DNA from: Desmodus rotundus
Lineage: Eukaryota; Chordata; Mammalia; Chiroptera; Phyllostomidae
DNA: 64,000 bases
Direction: 5' to 3'
NCBI RefSeq assembly: GCF_022682495.2
Contig: NC_071390.1
Coordinates: 166,805,220-166,869,219, forward strand
The position numbers and the translations under genes are program-made. Positions 54,120 through 64,000 of the stretch are shown here, one piece after another. The notes under the pieces are model-generated. The model ran no database searches and was not told the DNA's origin. It saw only the letters and a program-made list of their open reading frames with translations. How positions within the stretch are numbered: the stretch's first letter is position 1; each line of letters starts with the position of its first letter.

Positions 54120-54655
54120 TAGAGAAACTCTTCCAAATATGTTCAGGAAAAAAATCTACTTAGAAGTTCATCACAAGATTATTTGTAATAGATAAAAAAA
54201 TTGGGAACAACCCAAATTTAATATCCTTAGGAGACTAGATAAATACATTTTGTGGTATATTTATAAATTGGAACTCTCTAGAAGAAAGAATTTAAAATGA
54301 ATGAAATTGATTTATATGAAATTGATTTTTAGGTATCAACATGGATAGGACCCTAAAATATATTTATGGGTGAAAGAAAGCAAGTTTCAAAGTGATATAT
54401 ACAGTATAATGGCATTCGCTTAAATTGTTTGAACACAAACATTGCAACATATTGTTTATAAATAGTTAAACTATAAAAACATGGATGGGAAGGAGAGGAG
54501 TGCAAAGAAAACTTCAATTGTATCTTTAATATTTTATCTCTTTTCAAATATCTGAAGCAAATATAGGAAAAGGTTAACTGTGTGTATTCCACTTGGTGGT
54601 TTGTAAGACTCTGCACTTTTCTGAACAAATACTTCATAATAAAAAAGGCATTGTT
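54120..54655 (+). repeat. L1M-type 3' region (forward)
   Basis: The typical old L1 order 'AAGATTATTTGTAATAGATAAAAAAATTGGG', 'AACAACCCAAATTTAATATCC', 'TAAATACATTTTGTGGTATATTTAT' and 'GTGAAAGAAAGCAAG...TACAGTATAATGGCATTC' is clear. Heavily decayed. Confidence 0.75.
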
Positions 54656-54699
54656 GTCTCAAAGTATTACAGAGCGGGGCTTTCTAGTAGTTAAATTAA

Positions 54700-54820
54700 A
54701 CTTGCATTTAAATTTTAATTTGGTTTAAAAGTCAGTTCCTCAATCACGTTAGCTACATTTCAAGTGCTTGATAAGCACAGGTGGCTACCGTAGCAGACGG
54801 CGGAGCTTTAGAACAGGCCC
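54700..54820 (+). repeat. hAT-type element end
   Basis: 'CAGTTCCTCAATCACGTTAGCTACATTTCAAGTGCTTGATAAGCACAGGTGGCTACCGTAGCAGACGG' in pieces matches the right-hand part of a common mammalian hAT-Charlie family. The exact name is not certain. Confidence 0.55.
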
Positions 54821-56080
54821 ATCACTCCAGAACGTGCTGTGGGGACGGTATAGAGCCTCAAGACCATCCTGGTTCACATCACTTCTCATCAACACTGGAA
54901 TCAGGTATCAATGAGAGTAACATGCGAAATGCAGACCGAACATGCCCAGAGCAACCTACACACCCCGCCCCCCCACAGGGATCTGGCTGTTCTCTTTCCG
55001 TGTTGTGTTGTCTCCTCAAATTACTTAAAGTTTCTAGGAGGCTGATGTCCAGTAAACCGAGATTTTCCTGAACTATTTCAGCTGAAAGCAGCCATAGTCA
55101 TTAGAGCCGGTAATGATGATAAGGTTGTTCCAGCCACTATGTTTGACTCCCCAACTATTCCAACTCCACCCAATGCCTCCCCAATATACAAATCTGGTAA
55201 AATGAAGACAAAGAGACGTTTCCCAGATTGTCTCATTTACTAAAGTAAGTGCTTTAAATGGTGATCTAATTGGCCAGCATTTCACTAGACATTTCAACAT
55301 CAGCAACAACAAAAGCCCATTACGGAAGCATTAAGGTTGCAGAGGCAAGCACTGGCTTTTTGACGGAGAGACTTGAGATGCGGCCCTCAGCCTTCAGGAT
55401 TACTGCAGGTCATTACATTATCTCTAGTGGGGCTCTAATTGACTTTCTCACTGGCACCAGCTTTCCGGCATCAACCCTCTCTAATCAGGGGTGACCTGTG
55501 AAACATACCAAAGCACAAATGAACTGGGCTCTGTATGGAGTTGGCTTCCAAAATACAGTAGTTTTACCAGCCGTCGTCGGGTTAACACATGGAAAATTCT
55601 TGGGACTACAGAAGGCTTTGGGAGGATATAAAAGCACCGATGATGGACGCCTAAGGAGCAAGTCAATTACAATACTATGATTTAACGAATGGGTGAGATA
55701 TATTCATTCATTCATTTGACAGTTATACTGTCTTAAGGGATACTGAAATATAGACAGATGTCCCTGTGCTTGTGTAGCTGATAAGCCACAGGGAAGAGCT
55801 GTCCTGGCCTGTGGCGCTGGGTTACTCATGAGGTAATCCTAGCTGACCAAAATGAGACCTGGCAAAATGTGGAGTCAGGCTCCCTCTGTAAAGAGAACTG
55901 GGGTCTTTGGAAAAGGCAAAGCTGAATTTCTTCCAAATTCTAAGTCTCAGCGAAGAAACCCTCACCCCGACCCTGCCACACTTTGAGCCACATGCATGGC
56001 TTTTAGTAAACACCAGAATTTTCCTAATACCACTGGGATAAATATGCATTACCACCCTGAGGGGGACTCCATTTCTCCCA
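54821..56080. other. Mostly unassigned; possible conserved stretch
   Basis: 55695-55800 is a reverse L2 end. 55070-55500 has no recognisable repeat and reads as unique sequence. 55430-55480 contains homeodomain-like TAAT cores ('GCTCTAATTGAC', 'CTCTAATCAG'). No exon is evident. Confidence 0.4.
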
Positions 56081-56147
56081 GGAATCTAAGGAGAAATCCT
56101 TAGATTCTTAAGGATTAAGCATCTAAGATCTTAAGAGATCTTAGATA
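56081..56147. other. Two adjacent perfect hairpins
   Basis: Hairpin 1: GAATCTAAGGA (56082-56092), GAAA loop, TCCTTAGATTC (56097-56107), 11 pairs closed by a GNRA-type tetraloop. Hairpin 2: ATCTAAGATC (56121-56130), TTAAGA, GATCTTAGAT (56137-56146), 10 pairs. Both share the TCTAAG/CTTAGA core, so the arms could also pair across. No protein frame passes through it. Confidence 0.9.
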
Positions 56148-58794
56148 AGAATCTGCTATCTCCTTGCAATCCTTAAGGTTGAAAGGAGATACGAGACATC
56201 CCCTGTGGTCTTAGGCCAAAGACAATGCTGGTGGAATGAGAGAGGAGAAAAGCACAGCAGATGTGTATCTCTGGGCAGAGAGGGCTAACCTTCATCTCCT
56301 CGGCTTCAGGGGCCATTTAACCACCACTCATTCAGTCCTCCCAACGGGCCTGCACAGTGGGCGTTTTCACTCCCAGCTTCCACGGGAAGAAAACAAGGGT
56401 CAGAGAGGAGCAGGGGCCCCATCTAGTGAGTGGAGGTCAGAACCCAGGTGTGGCCTCTGGAGTTTCATGTCCTTTCACCCACCTGCTCTGACTTACAGGT
56501 AAGGACAACCTTTGGCTCCACGCCTGCACCCTGTTAGTCAGTGGGAAGTCAAAGCGGGGAAGGTGAGAGACTCCGTTAAGCTGCTGATAATTAAGGAATT
56601 AGACCTGTAGACCAAAATGAGCATTGGTTCATGAGCCTCTTTTTATTACTTCCAAGTTTCATTCACTTGATATGGTAAAGGGAGAATAAAACCAATCAAG
56701 ATGATCTTTGGTTCCCAGGGTTCCCCAGAAGCAGCAATATTTCTTCATCATTGTATTTTGTGGTCAGATTAAGTATTCAATTATAAAATTAATCTGCTCT
56801 GATATCAGGAATAATGCTCAACTTTGATGAAACTTTGTGCGCTATGAAGACTGCCTTCAAAATGACCTGATCAGACTCAATGAATATTTGACCATTGATT
56901 GTTCTGGCAGAGACACGGAAGAATAGAAGACACTGTATCCCAAGGTAATCTCCGGAGGAAAGATTTCCTTCCCGCTCCTTAGGTTTGATGCGGATGCCAC
57001 CATTTGTCCCCATTAGTGCCTGATGCATCTGAGATTTACTGCTTTTCAAATCAAAGTTGTTTATTTTGGTGTGAAGATATACCCCTAAATCCCTGTCTGG
57101 GCCAGCAAGGGAAAGGATGCTTCCCGTAGGCTGGAACCTGGGACAGGAACTAGGACTCCAGCTGTGACGCATGTGGTCTGCACCCTGGCCGCACTTAAGA
57201 TCTGGGGACAGAGGCAGCAAACAAACAGAGAAACCAATGTGGGGTGACAGATGCTGTGGGAGCCCAGAAGAGGGGCTCTTACATCACACTGGGGTGTCAG
57301 GGATGCTTCTCAGAGAAGTAAGGGAGGCGTCGGAGGTACAAAGTCTAGGAGGAGAGAGACCTCCCGTACATGGGCAGCTGCCTGCCTCTGAGGCAGCATG
57401 GAGCATAGGGCAGTGGAGCAGCCACAGGCCACATCACGGAGGGGCCGCCAAGCGCGGGAAGAAGGCTGGTCTCTCTCCTGAGGGCTTTGAGGCAGCAGGC
57501 CGGGGATGGGGCCCAGGAATATGAATTTTTTAATCGCCCTTTGGGAGACAACTCCATTTTTCTAATCTCGTGTTTCCATGAGGGTCCCTCATGAGGACAG
57601 TATTAGACCCAATGCCTCATTTTCAGAAATATTTTGTAGTACTCCTTTTGCTAACCTGAAATGGAATGCACCAGTAATATGACCTACTTAAGGAAAAAAT
57701 ACTTGTGAAAATTATTACACTACCCTAACTGTAGTGTAAGGGAAAAAAAGGAGGATAATTTCTAATAATTGTGTAAATATATAAACATTCCATTTTAATA
57801 ATTATTAAAATTATAATTTTCAATTTATAATAATTATTTCAATATGTGAATATTTGGGCACAAGTGGACTAGAAGCCAAAAAGGAGCAGTCAGATGTTCT
57901 TATCTATTTGTGGAAACACAGTGGATGCAAGAGCCACAGATCCAGGCCAATATAGTAGTGACATTAAGAATGTTGTACTGGTGACAAAAATACTACAGGA
58001 GTCATTGTTGTAAGTGACATAATTTGCTGAAACGTTAACCACCCTCAGAGAAGTGCTAAGTGCACCAAAGTGTAAACAACACGGAATTCCTGCCCACAGT
58101 ATTTGCTTCTCTAGAAAACTCAGTGTAAAATGTATATCAAAACTGTGCAAAAAGCGTGTACATTATGTGAGAGCAGAGCTATGTCCTGGATGCCCGTGTT
58201 TAAACCATCATCCCCCTGTAAGACTGTTCAGGTGGGACAGTGCACGTTCTTGAAGGATTAGAGAGAGCTCTTTAGTGGGCGGAATCGCTACACTAAATTT
58301 GTAGCATTGTGATGCTACATCACTGGCCACTACCTAATACTTGCCTGAATGCTTCACAAACCATAAAGCAGCCCAAGGAATGGAACCACCCTTTGATGCC
58401 TGGTCTCTGTCCCCACCGCTTTCTACCTCTTCCCCGTGGGAGGAGGAGTGATTTTCTCATTGGTGCTTTTGGGAAGATATTGCCCCTTCTAGCTTCTCTG
58501 GTGGACCAAGAATACTGGAGGAACACGCATCCTGGACTGTTCTCCTGCCAGGCGGAAACACTTGCAAAAGTCCAGTGTAGCCCAGAGTTAACTCTGGGAA
58601 GAAGAGCAAGTCCATTTGGTTACAAATTTAAAGCCATGTTCTCTAACCAGCCTTGTCAGTAATGAAGCTGGCTTTTTGCTTGGTCTCCCAAATCTCACTT
58701 CTTAATTGAAGGAAGCATTGGGGGAAGAAAAGGATGTTGTTTATTGCCCTGCACACACACCATGTTTGGAGAAAGGAGAGGAATTGTTACTCCC
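56148..58794. other. Mostly unassigned; one MIR and an AT-rich tract
   Basis: 56305-56495 is MIR ('CAACGGGCCTGCACAGTGGGCG...AGAGAGGAGCAGGGGCCCC...GGTCAGAACCCAGG'). 57715-57739 is a 9-bp-arm inverted repeat (TTACACTAC / GTAGTGTAA). 57760-57845 is very AT-rich. 58300-58319 is an 8-bp-arm hairpin (TGTAGCAT, TGTG, ATGCTACA). No gene is recognised. Confidence 0.45.
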
Positions 58795-59345
58795 AGGGAG
58801 GATGAGACCGTCCAGGGAGAGGCAGTGGAGGGAGATGTGAAGAGGCCAAGGCAGAGCCCTGAAGAACCTCAACCTCTAAGGCTGCAGTGTGTCAAGTGTG
58901 CTTCACTGAGCCCCCCGATCTGCAGAAGGGCCCTTGGGGCTTCTGGAAGAGTAGACAGGGGAAGGAAAGTGCCTCTCCAAGAACCACCACCAACCTCTAC
59001 TTCAAACAGCAGTTGTGACTTCGGTTTTTATATTGGGCTTGGATGTATATAAAATTTCATTTATTAAAAAAAAATCCTGCTATAAAAAAAAAGTTTGAAA
59101 ACCAATGACTTATAGAATGGGCAGAGAGAAGAGCAGCTCACAAAGGAGAATGAGAAGGATCTGCCAAAAAGCAATAGGAAGGAGGAAGGTTTGCTGACCA
59201 GGAAGCCTAAGGAATGGATGGGGAGGGAGGGTGTGACCACAGGCACCAAAGAACAGAGGGAGGTCAGGTAGGAGGCTGTGAGGCTGTCAGGAGAGTGACC
59301 GACGGGCTACTGACACTGTGATCCTGGCAGGAACAGGCTCAATGT
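58795..59345 (-). repeat. L2 LINE coding-region fragment (reverse)
   Basis: 'GATGAGACCGTCCAGGGAGAGG', 'GAGATGTGAAGAGGCCAAGGCAGAGCCCTGAAG' and, after a 150-base unrelated stretch, 'GAGAAGGATCTGCCAAAAAGC...GGAAGGAGGAAGG' follow L2 in reverse. Weak but ordered. Confidence 0.5.
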
Positions 59346-60290
59346 AGGGCAGGGGCCAAGCCCAAATGGCAATGTATTAAGAGTGGATTAAATTGAGGTC
59401 TTGACTTCACTGTGAGGAAGGTAATGGAGAGGCCATGTGCTGGACAATAGAGTATTATTCATAGTAGAAATGGAGAAAGCCTTCTTCAAACAGAGCGGCA
59501 GAAAAAGGAGGAGGAGGGGTCAAGGGGTACGAGCACACCTTGATTTCCTTCCTGGAAGGGTTAGGTGGTTTGGATTTTTTTTTTTTCCATATTGAATAGA
59601 ACATGACTCTTTCTAGGAAGTCCATGTCTCACATGAGAGCTGCAGTTAGCAATGCCTCCTGTGCTTCTAACATATGAATGGATGTCAGACCAGCAGGGGA
59701 GATTGATTCCTCCTTCCCCCACATTCCATATCCTGCTGGTAGCAAGGATATAAATGGTGCTGATTGGCTGCCTAATGGCCCATGGAAGTCACTGAGGTGA
59801 CATCGTTTAATGTAGGAGACCTCAAAAGGACTTCTCCTTCATTCTGGAAGGAAGAAAAACACTGGGAGGAATTGGAAAGTAATAGCTAGGCAGAATGAAA
59901 ACTCTTGAAGTTAAGAAACATTGGGGAAATGACAGGGAAAAAATAAGAATCTGAAGTGTTGTTATGCTGAGGACAGCTCTGGAGTTCCAATTATGTTTGA
60001 CCTCCCCACACAAGGGCATGGTGAGGAGTCTGGGATTTTCATGGAGTTCTGAACTCCACAAGACAAACCACCTACAGGAGGCCATTGGAAAGAACAAAGA
60101 CTTGTATTCTTGGGCCCCAGCTCTGACCTTGTGAGGGACCCTGCTTTCCCCTGGCTGCATTCTCTGTGTCTTCCTCTCCTCATCCACAAAACCAGCTTTG
60201 TAGACCTCTGTGAGGACAATCCATTAGAGCTTGCCCTGGTGCCCAACCAAAGGAAGACAGGCAGGCGATGAGGTGGGGCAGAGTGTCCAG
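59346..60290. other. No recognisable feature
   Basis: Unique-looking sequence. The minus-strand frames at 59822-60246 have no familiar motif. Confidence 0.4.
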
Positions 60291-60294
60291 TGTA

Positions 60295-60990
60295 CTTCCT
60301 CAGTTTTAATCCTCATCACAACATTGAGAGGCATTGGTACCCATTTTATGGATGGGAAACCAGAGGCCATGTGGACACAGGTCACCAGCTAAGGTCGCTC
60401 CTCTGGTAAGTGGCAGAGTTAAGTCAAGAAAGCAGATCTGTCTGACTCTAAGAAATTTGAAATGATAAATGAACAAGAGATAATTAGATGATAAAGGAAT
60501 AATGAATTAATATCGTTATATATGTTAGAAATGTAAGTTCCACTTCGGACTCTGTTTCTCCTCCTGTGTACTTCCAGCGTCACTTCTTCGTCCATAAACA
60601 ACTGCTAGCCAGACCGTCCTATTCGTCATGGGAGATTCGATGCTCAAAAAATGATAACTGCCCTGAGTTCTGGCACCTCCTTCCTGCAGCACAGTGAGCT
60701 GTGCAATGCTGGTAAATCTTAAGGCATTTAGAAAGTCTTAAGTGGAGATCAGATAAAGAACACCATTTGGTGGTTAAGTAAGTTTCAATAAATCTGCAAG
60801 ATGGAATGCAATGCAACCATTAAAACATGACATTAAAGAGTTAAAAGTTTGATATTACAAAGCTAAGTGGGGGAAAATGTGTGAGTGTACAATATTAACA
60901 ATTAATTTAGGAGATGGCATTATAGATCATTTTTCTTCTATTTTGTACTTTCATCTGTTTCCAAGATTTCCTTCAAATAGAAGTCATGAG
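60295..60990 (+). repeat. MIR fragment and L1M 3' fragment
   Basis: 60300-60425 is MIR ('TTTTAATCCTCATCACAACATTGAGAGG...CCATTTTATGGATGGG'). 60770-60990 is old L1 3' sequence ('GCAAGATGGAATGCAATGCAACCATTAAAACATGAC'). The stretch between is unassigned. Confidence 0.6.
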
Positions 60991-61855
60991 TTTTAGCATT
61001 TAAAAATTTGTCAAACTTCCCATTGTCACTGAGTGCTTGCCCAAAGGAATCCCCCAAAGTTCCTCTTTTTGTAGGGCAGAGCATGTCCAGGTCACCTTCT
61101 CCTCTCATGTTTCAGGGGCACTCTGACTCCTTGGGGCACAGTCTCCCCTTGTACAACACCACTCCGTTTTGTTTGGCCCTCGAATGGGCTTTCTAGAGAC
61201 TTGAGGCTTCTAGTCAGCACCATCTTGGGAAACTCTCTTCCTTGGCATTTTCCACAGTCAGGGCTCATTACACAGAGCCCAGCTAAGACTCTCCAGGCTG
61301 TGCTGATTCCTCGAGGGGGCCCTGAGAGCTGGGTCCTGCACCCTCGGGAGATCCCCACCTCTTGCCTCCTACCCCCCACAGAACTGACACTGGAATTGAT
61401 ATATACTTGTTGTTACAGGTAGATATCAATTCCTCTCCATGTCTCCTTAGAGCTCCTCAACAGCTCTTATCATATTTAATTCATGAGAGAAGTTGAGGAT
61501 CCAGAGGCCATGTGACCTCCCAAAGTTCCATGGCGAATAAGAAAGGGCAGAAGTAGAGCCTGAGTGTCAGATCTTCTGGTTCAAAATGGCTTGAGCCTTC
61601 AAGTGCGGCACTCTGCTGCCTGGAGGCTCCTTCCAGACACGCATCCTGAGGGGCATCATGGGCACCAGGAGTGACCCTTGGTTGCCCTTAAGGATCTGTC
61701 ACTCTGGTCACAAATAGCCCCTTTGATGACAGACAAGGTGTTAACACGTGTCCAATGTTCCCTTCCCTTGGAAGGAACCTAAATCTCAGGAGAACAGCCT
61801 GTACATCTGGCGAAGCTAAATAAGATCGCCAATAACCCCAGGAGCAATTTCTAAA
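60991..61855. other. Mostly unassigned; one MIR fragment
   Basis: 61430-61590 is partly MIR-like ('CATGTGACCTCCCAAAGTTCCATGG...GCAGAAGTAGAGCCTGAGTG'). Nothing else is recognised. Confidence 0.4.
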
Positions 61856-62125
61856 ACTTAATTTATGCCTCTGAACCAGAAGAAAAAAACAAGAGTCAAA
61901 ACCCTATGGGAACTCAATGTCATTACTCACCAGAGAAATGCAAATTAAAATTGTTGTGTATAATCCCTACACATTCACAAGAATGGCTAAAATTTTAAAG
62001 ACAGACAGTACCAAATGTTGCCAAGGAAGTGGAGCAATGGAACTCTAAAACATTGCAGATTAAAGGGTAAACTTGTTCAACCATGTGGTAAAACTCTTTG
62101 GCATAATCTACTAAAGACAAACATA

Positions 62126-63476
62126 ATGAGGTCTGTCCAGAAAGTATCCAGCCATGTACTATGAAAAATAGATGCATTTATTGAAGAAGATACAAGAAAC
62201 ATTGTACATAGGACAACAATGCCTCAGTGTCCTTCAAAATAGGCACCTTGGGACCTCACACAGTTCTCCAGTGTCTCTTCCACTGTTCACAACACTGCAA
62301 AATCCTTTGTTTGAATTACCATCATCTGCCCAGTTGTATTTTCCCCAGTCTCATCAACTGTCTGAAATCTCTTCCCTTTCAAAGCTAATTTTAGTTTTTG
62401 GAAAACCAGAAGTCACAGGGCACCAAATCTGGGCTGTCAGAGGGGCTGAGTCACCTGAGTGATTTGATTTTTCACCAAAATACTCTGCACAAGTTGTGAT
62501 GCATGAGCAGGTACGTTGTTGTGATGAAGCTGCCGATCACCAGTTGCCCGTAGCTGTGGCCGTTTTTGTCACATTGCACCTCTCAACTGACAAAGAACAT
62601 TGAAGTAGTACTCCTTATTAACTGTTTGGCCTGGAGGAGCAGACTCGCAATGGACAACACCTTCCCAATCAAAAAACACAGTTAACATGGTCTTGGTCTT
62701 GCTGTGACTTTGCTGTGCCTTCTTCAGACATACGTAGAGAACCAGGCAACTTCCATTCACACAACTGGGCCTTCATTTCCACATCACAGCCATAGACTCT
62801 CAATTCATCTCCAGTTTTGACCTTCTTGAGGAAATCTGGTTCACTGCTAGCAGTCTGAAGCAAGTCATTAGCAACTGCAGCATGACGTCCCTTCTGCTCT
62901 GGCAGTGGAAGCTGCAAAATGAATTTTGCTATGACATGTTTCATGCCAAGATCCTGCATCAAAATCTCGGACACAGAAGTTTTTGGAATCCCCAGATCAG
63001 CTTGTAGTTTTCGTACTATCAGTCACCGATCTTTGTTGATTGCAGCCCATACACGTTCACCATTCTCAGGTGTCCTGCTTGCTGCAGGCCTTCCAGAACG
63101 TGGATCACTTTCAACAGATTCTCAACCATCTTTGAAACATTTGTGCCACACTTGTATTTGCGCTGCATTCATTGCATCATCCCCGAAAGCCTTCTGAATC
63201 ATCCAAATGGTTTCCACAGAGGAATATTGAAGCTTAACACAAAATTTGATGCAGATTTGTTGCTCTACTTGCTCAGTCATTTTGAATGTGACAGCCACAC
63301 AGTGCACATGCTCACTTAAGGGTGTTGACTGCCCCCACAGACTAGTACAGTGAAGTCGTCATTGCTCACGAACCCACATTCCAGTCCACCCTCCTCGGCT
63401 GCCAGGTTACGTCAATGTTGTACACACCGTTCTTATTATATTAACAATGGCTGGACTTTTTCCAGACAGGTCTTGG
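62126..63476 (-). mobile_element. Full-length mariner DNA transposon (decayed)
   Basis: 1,351 bases flanked by TA on both sides (62124-62125 and 63477-63478), the mariner target. The ends are imperfect inverted repeats of about 30 bases. The left reads ATGAGGTCTGTCCAGAAAG. The right, in reverse complement, reads CCAAGACCTGTCTGGAAAA, and both continue to 'TCCAGCCAT'. The transposase runs right to left. It is nearly full length but carries stops and frameshifts. The family is not assigned beyond a resemblance to vertebrate irritans-type mariners. Confidence 0.9.
62350..63307 (-). pseudogene. Mariner transposase pseudogene
   Basis: Homologous to mariner DD34D transposases. The N-terminal helix-turn-helix part is visible as 'EQQICIKFCVKLQYSSVETI' and 'VWHKCFKDG'. 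A TGA follows directly (63122-63124), where a CGA codon is common, and a second TGA lies near 63021. Next come 'LGIPKTSVSEILMQDLGMKH' and 'KTGDELRVYG' with the first catalytic Asp. A frameshift near 62700 leads into 'FDWEGVVHCESAPPGQTVNK' and another TGA (62569-62571). The second catalytic position reads HHNN rather than HHDN, an Asp-to-Asn change. The region of the third Asp (about 62430) is in yet another frame. It cannot encode an active enzyme. Confidence 0.88.
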
Positions 63477-63800
63477 TACGCCTATCTAAAACACAGAAAA
63501 ACCCGTTCCTAGGTACATATCTAAAAGAAATGAGTGCATATGTCCACTAAAACACATGTACATGAATGATCATAGGAGCTTTACTAATTAGTAGCCAAAA
63601 AAAACCCCCAGGAAATAATTCAATGGCCATTAGCAAATAATTGAGTAAATAATCTTTAGTATATCCAGGCAATGGAATACTATGCAGCAGTACAAAATAA
63701 AAAGAACACATAAGCGAGACAGATAATAACACAGACAAAACTCACAGACAGTGTGTTTCCTGAAATCAGACTCAAAAGATTAGCACACAGCCATGACTCA

Positions 63801-64000
63801 GCTCGCAGTGGCTCATGCAAACTTACTGCTACGTTTTCAGGAATTTTCCAAGCCAATTGTTGTTAAAAATTAATTATGTAAACTTATAATGTGTAATGAA
63901 GTAAATTATATTTAAAACAGAGTTAAATCCTGACAACTCCTTTCAAATTCTTTACCACTTTTCTGCTATTACCTGTGCGATGGAGACTATTTACGCCTAT
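63801..64000. other. No recognisable feature
   Basis: AT-rich end of the window. A possible continuation of the L1M 3' region, not demonstrable by eye. Confidence 0.35.

Larger units (their letters stand above)
61860..63800 (+). repeat. L1M-type LINE split by a mariner element
   Basis: The left part (61860-62123) is the end of L1 ORF2: 'ATGTCATTACTCACCAGAGAAATGCAAATTAAAA' and 'CACATTCACAAGAATGGC' encode the 'REMQI'-type segment. The right part (63479-63800) carries the following 3' region: 'AATGAGTGCATATGTCCAC', 'AATGATCATAGGAGCTTTAC' and 'CAATGGAATACTATGCAGCAG'. The order is collinear across the mariner, so the L1 was there first. Confidence 0.8.

Noticed and set aside
57715..57845. AT-rich inverted repeats considered as transposon ends or an origin
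   Set aside because: The arms are short (8-9 bases), there is no flanking duplication, and the composition makes chance pairing likely.

Overview
This is a mammalian nuclear DNA window. It most likely comes from a bat, probably a yangochiropteran. The main evidence is five tRNA-derived SINE copies of the Ves type, with a tRNA-like head, a (GA)n/(CT)n body and a T-rich or A-rich end. It also has L1 and ORF1-only LINE copies with pyrimidine-rich 3' ends like those of bat L1s. The background is the usual old placental set: MIR, L2, MER5A, MER1, MER53-like, MLT1, MLT2 and L1M. I place the genus and species no further than that.

I find no host protein-coding gene and no rRNA, functional tRNA or CRISPR array. 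Open frames are short, and the longest recognisable ones belong to transposons. The window is therefore intergenic or deep-intronic.

Layout. 1-11 kb is old sequence: MLT1, MIR and L2 fragments, a Ves SINE with a long GA tract, an MLT1-like LTR (4.48-4.84 kb), an MLT2 LTR (7.3-7.8 kb) and a probable solo LTR (10.4-10.9 kb). 11-16.3 kb holds a direct duplication around an LTR-like repeat and an L1 3' end, a probable DNA transposon, a forward Ves SINE and an L1M fragment. 17.3-21.1 kb is the most striking locus. One ORF1-only (half-L1, HAL1-like) LINE has been split by a second full-length copy of the same family in the same orientation, and both insertions have perfect target-site duplications (15 and 13 bp). 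21-36 kb is L2, MIR, MER5A, MER53-like and hAT debris. 36.05-37.71 kb is a 5'-truncated L1 with a perfect 14-bp target-site duplication. 38-45 kb is MIR, L2 and old L1, with a Ves SINE carrying a perfect 13-bp duplication. 45.2-47.1 kb is an MLT1A-like LTR split by a third HAL1-like element that lacks the first half of ORF1. 48.6 kb has a MER1-like hAT element inside a MIR. 49.9-50.5 kb is CpG-rich unique sequence. 53-54.7 kb carries an ancient HAL1/L1M relic. 56.1 kb has two adjacent perfect hairpins. 62.1-63.5 kb is a full-length but decayed mariner inserted at a TA in an old L1.

The elements are linked by dependence. The ORF1-only LINEs and Ves SINEs carry no reverse transcriptase, so they presumably used L1 ORF2 protein in trans. 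The only ORF2 sequence with a readable frame here is the broken C-terminal part of the L1 at 36-37.7 kb. Repeat family names come from memory of consensus sequences and were not checked against a library. Boundaries without a stated target-site duplication are approximate.
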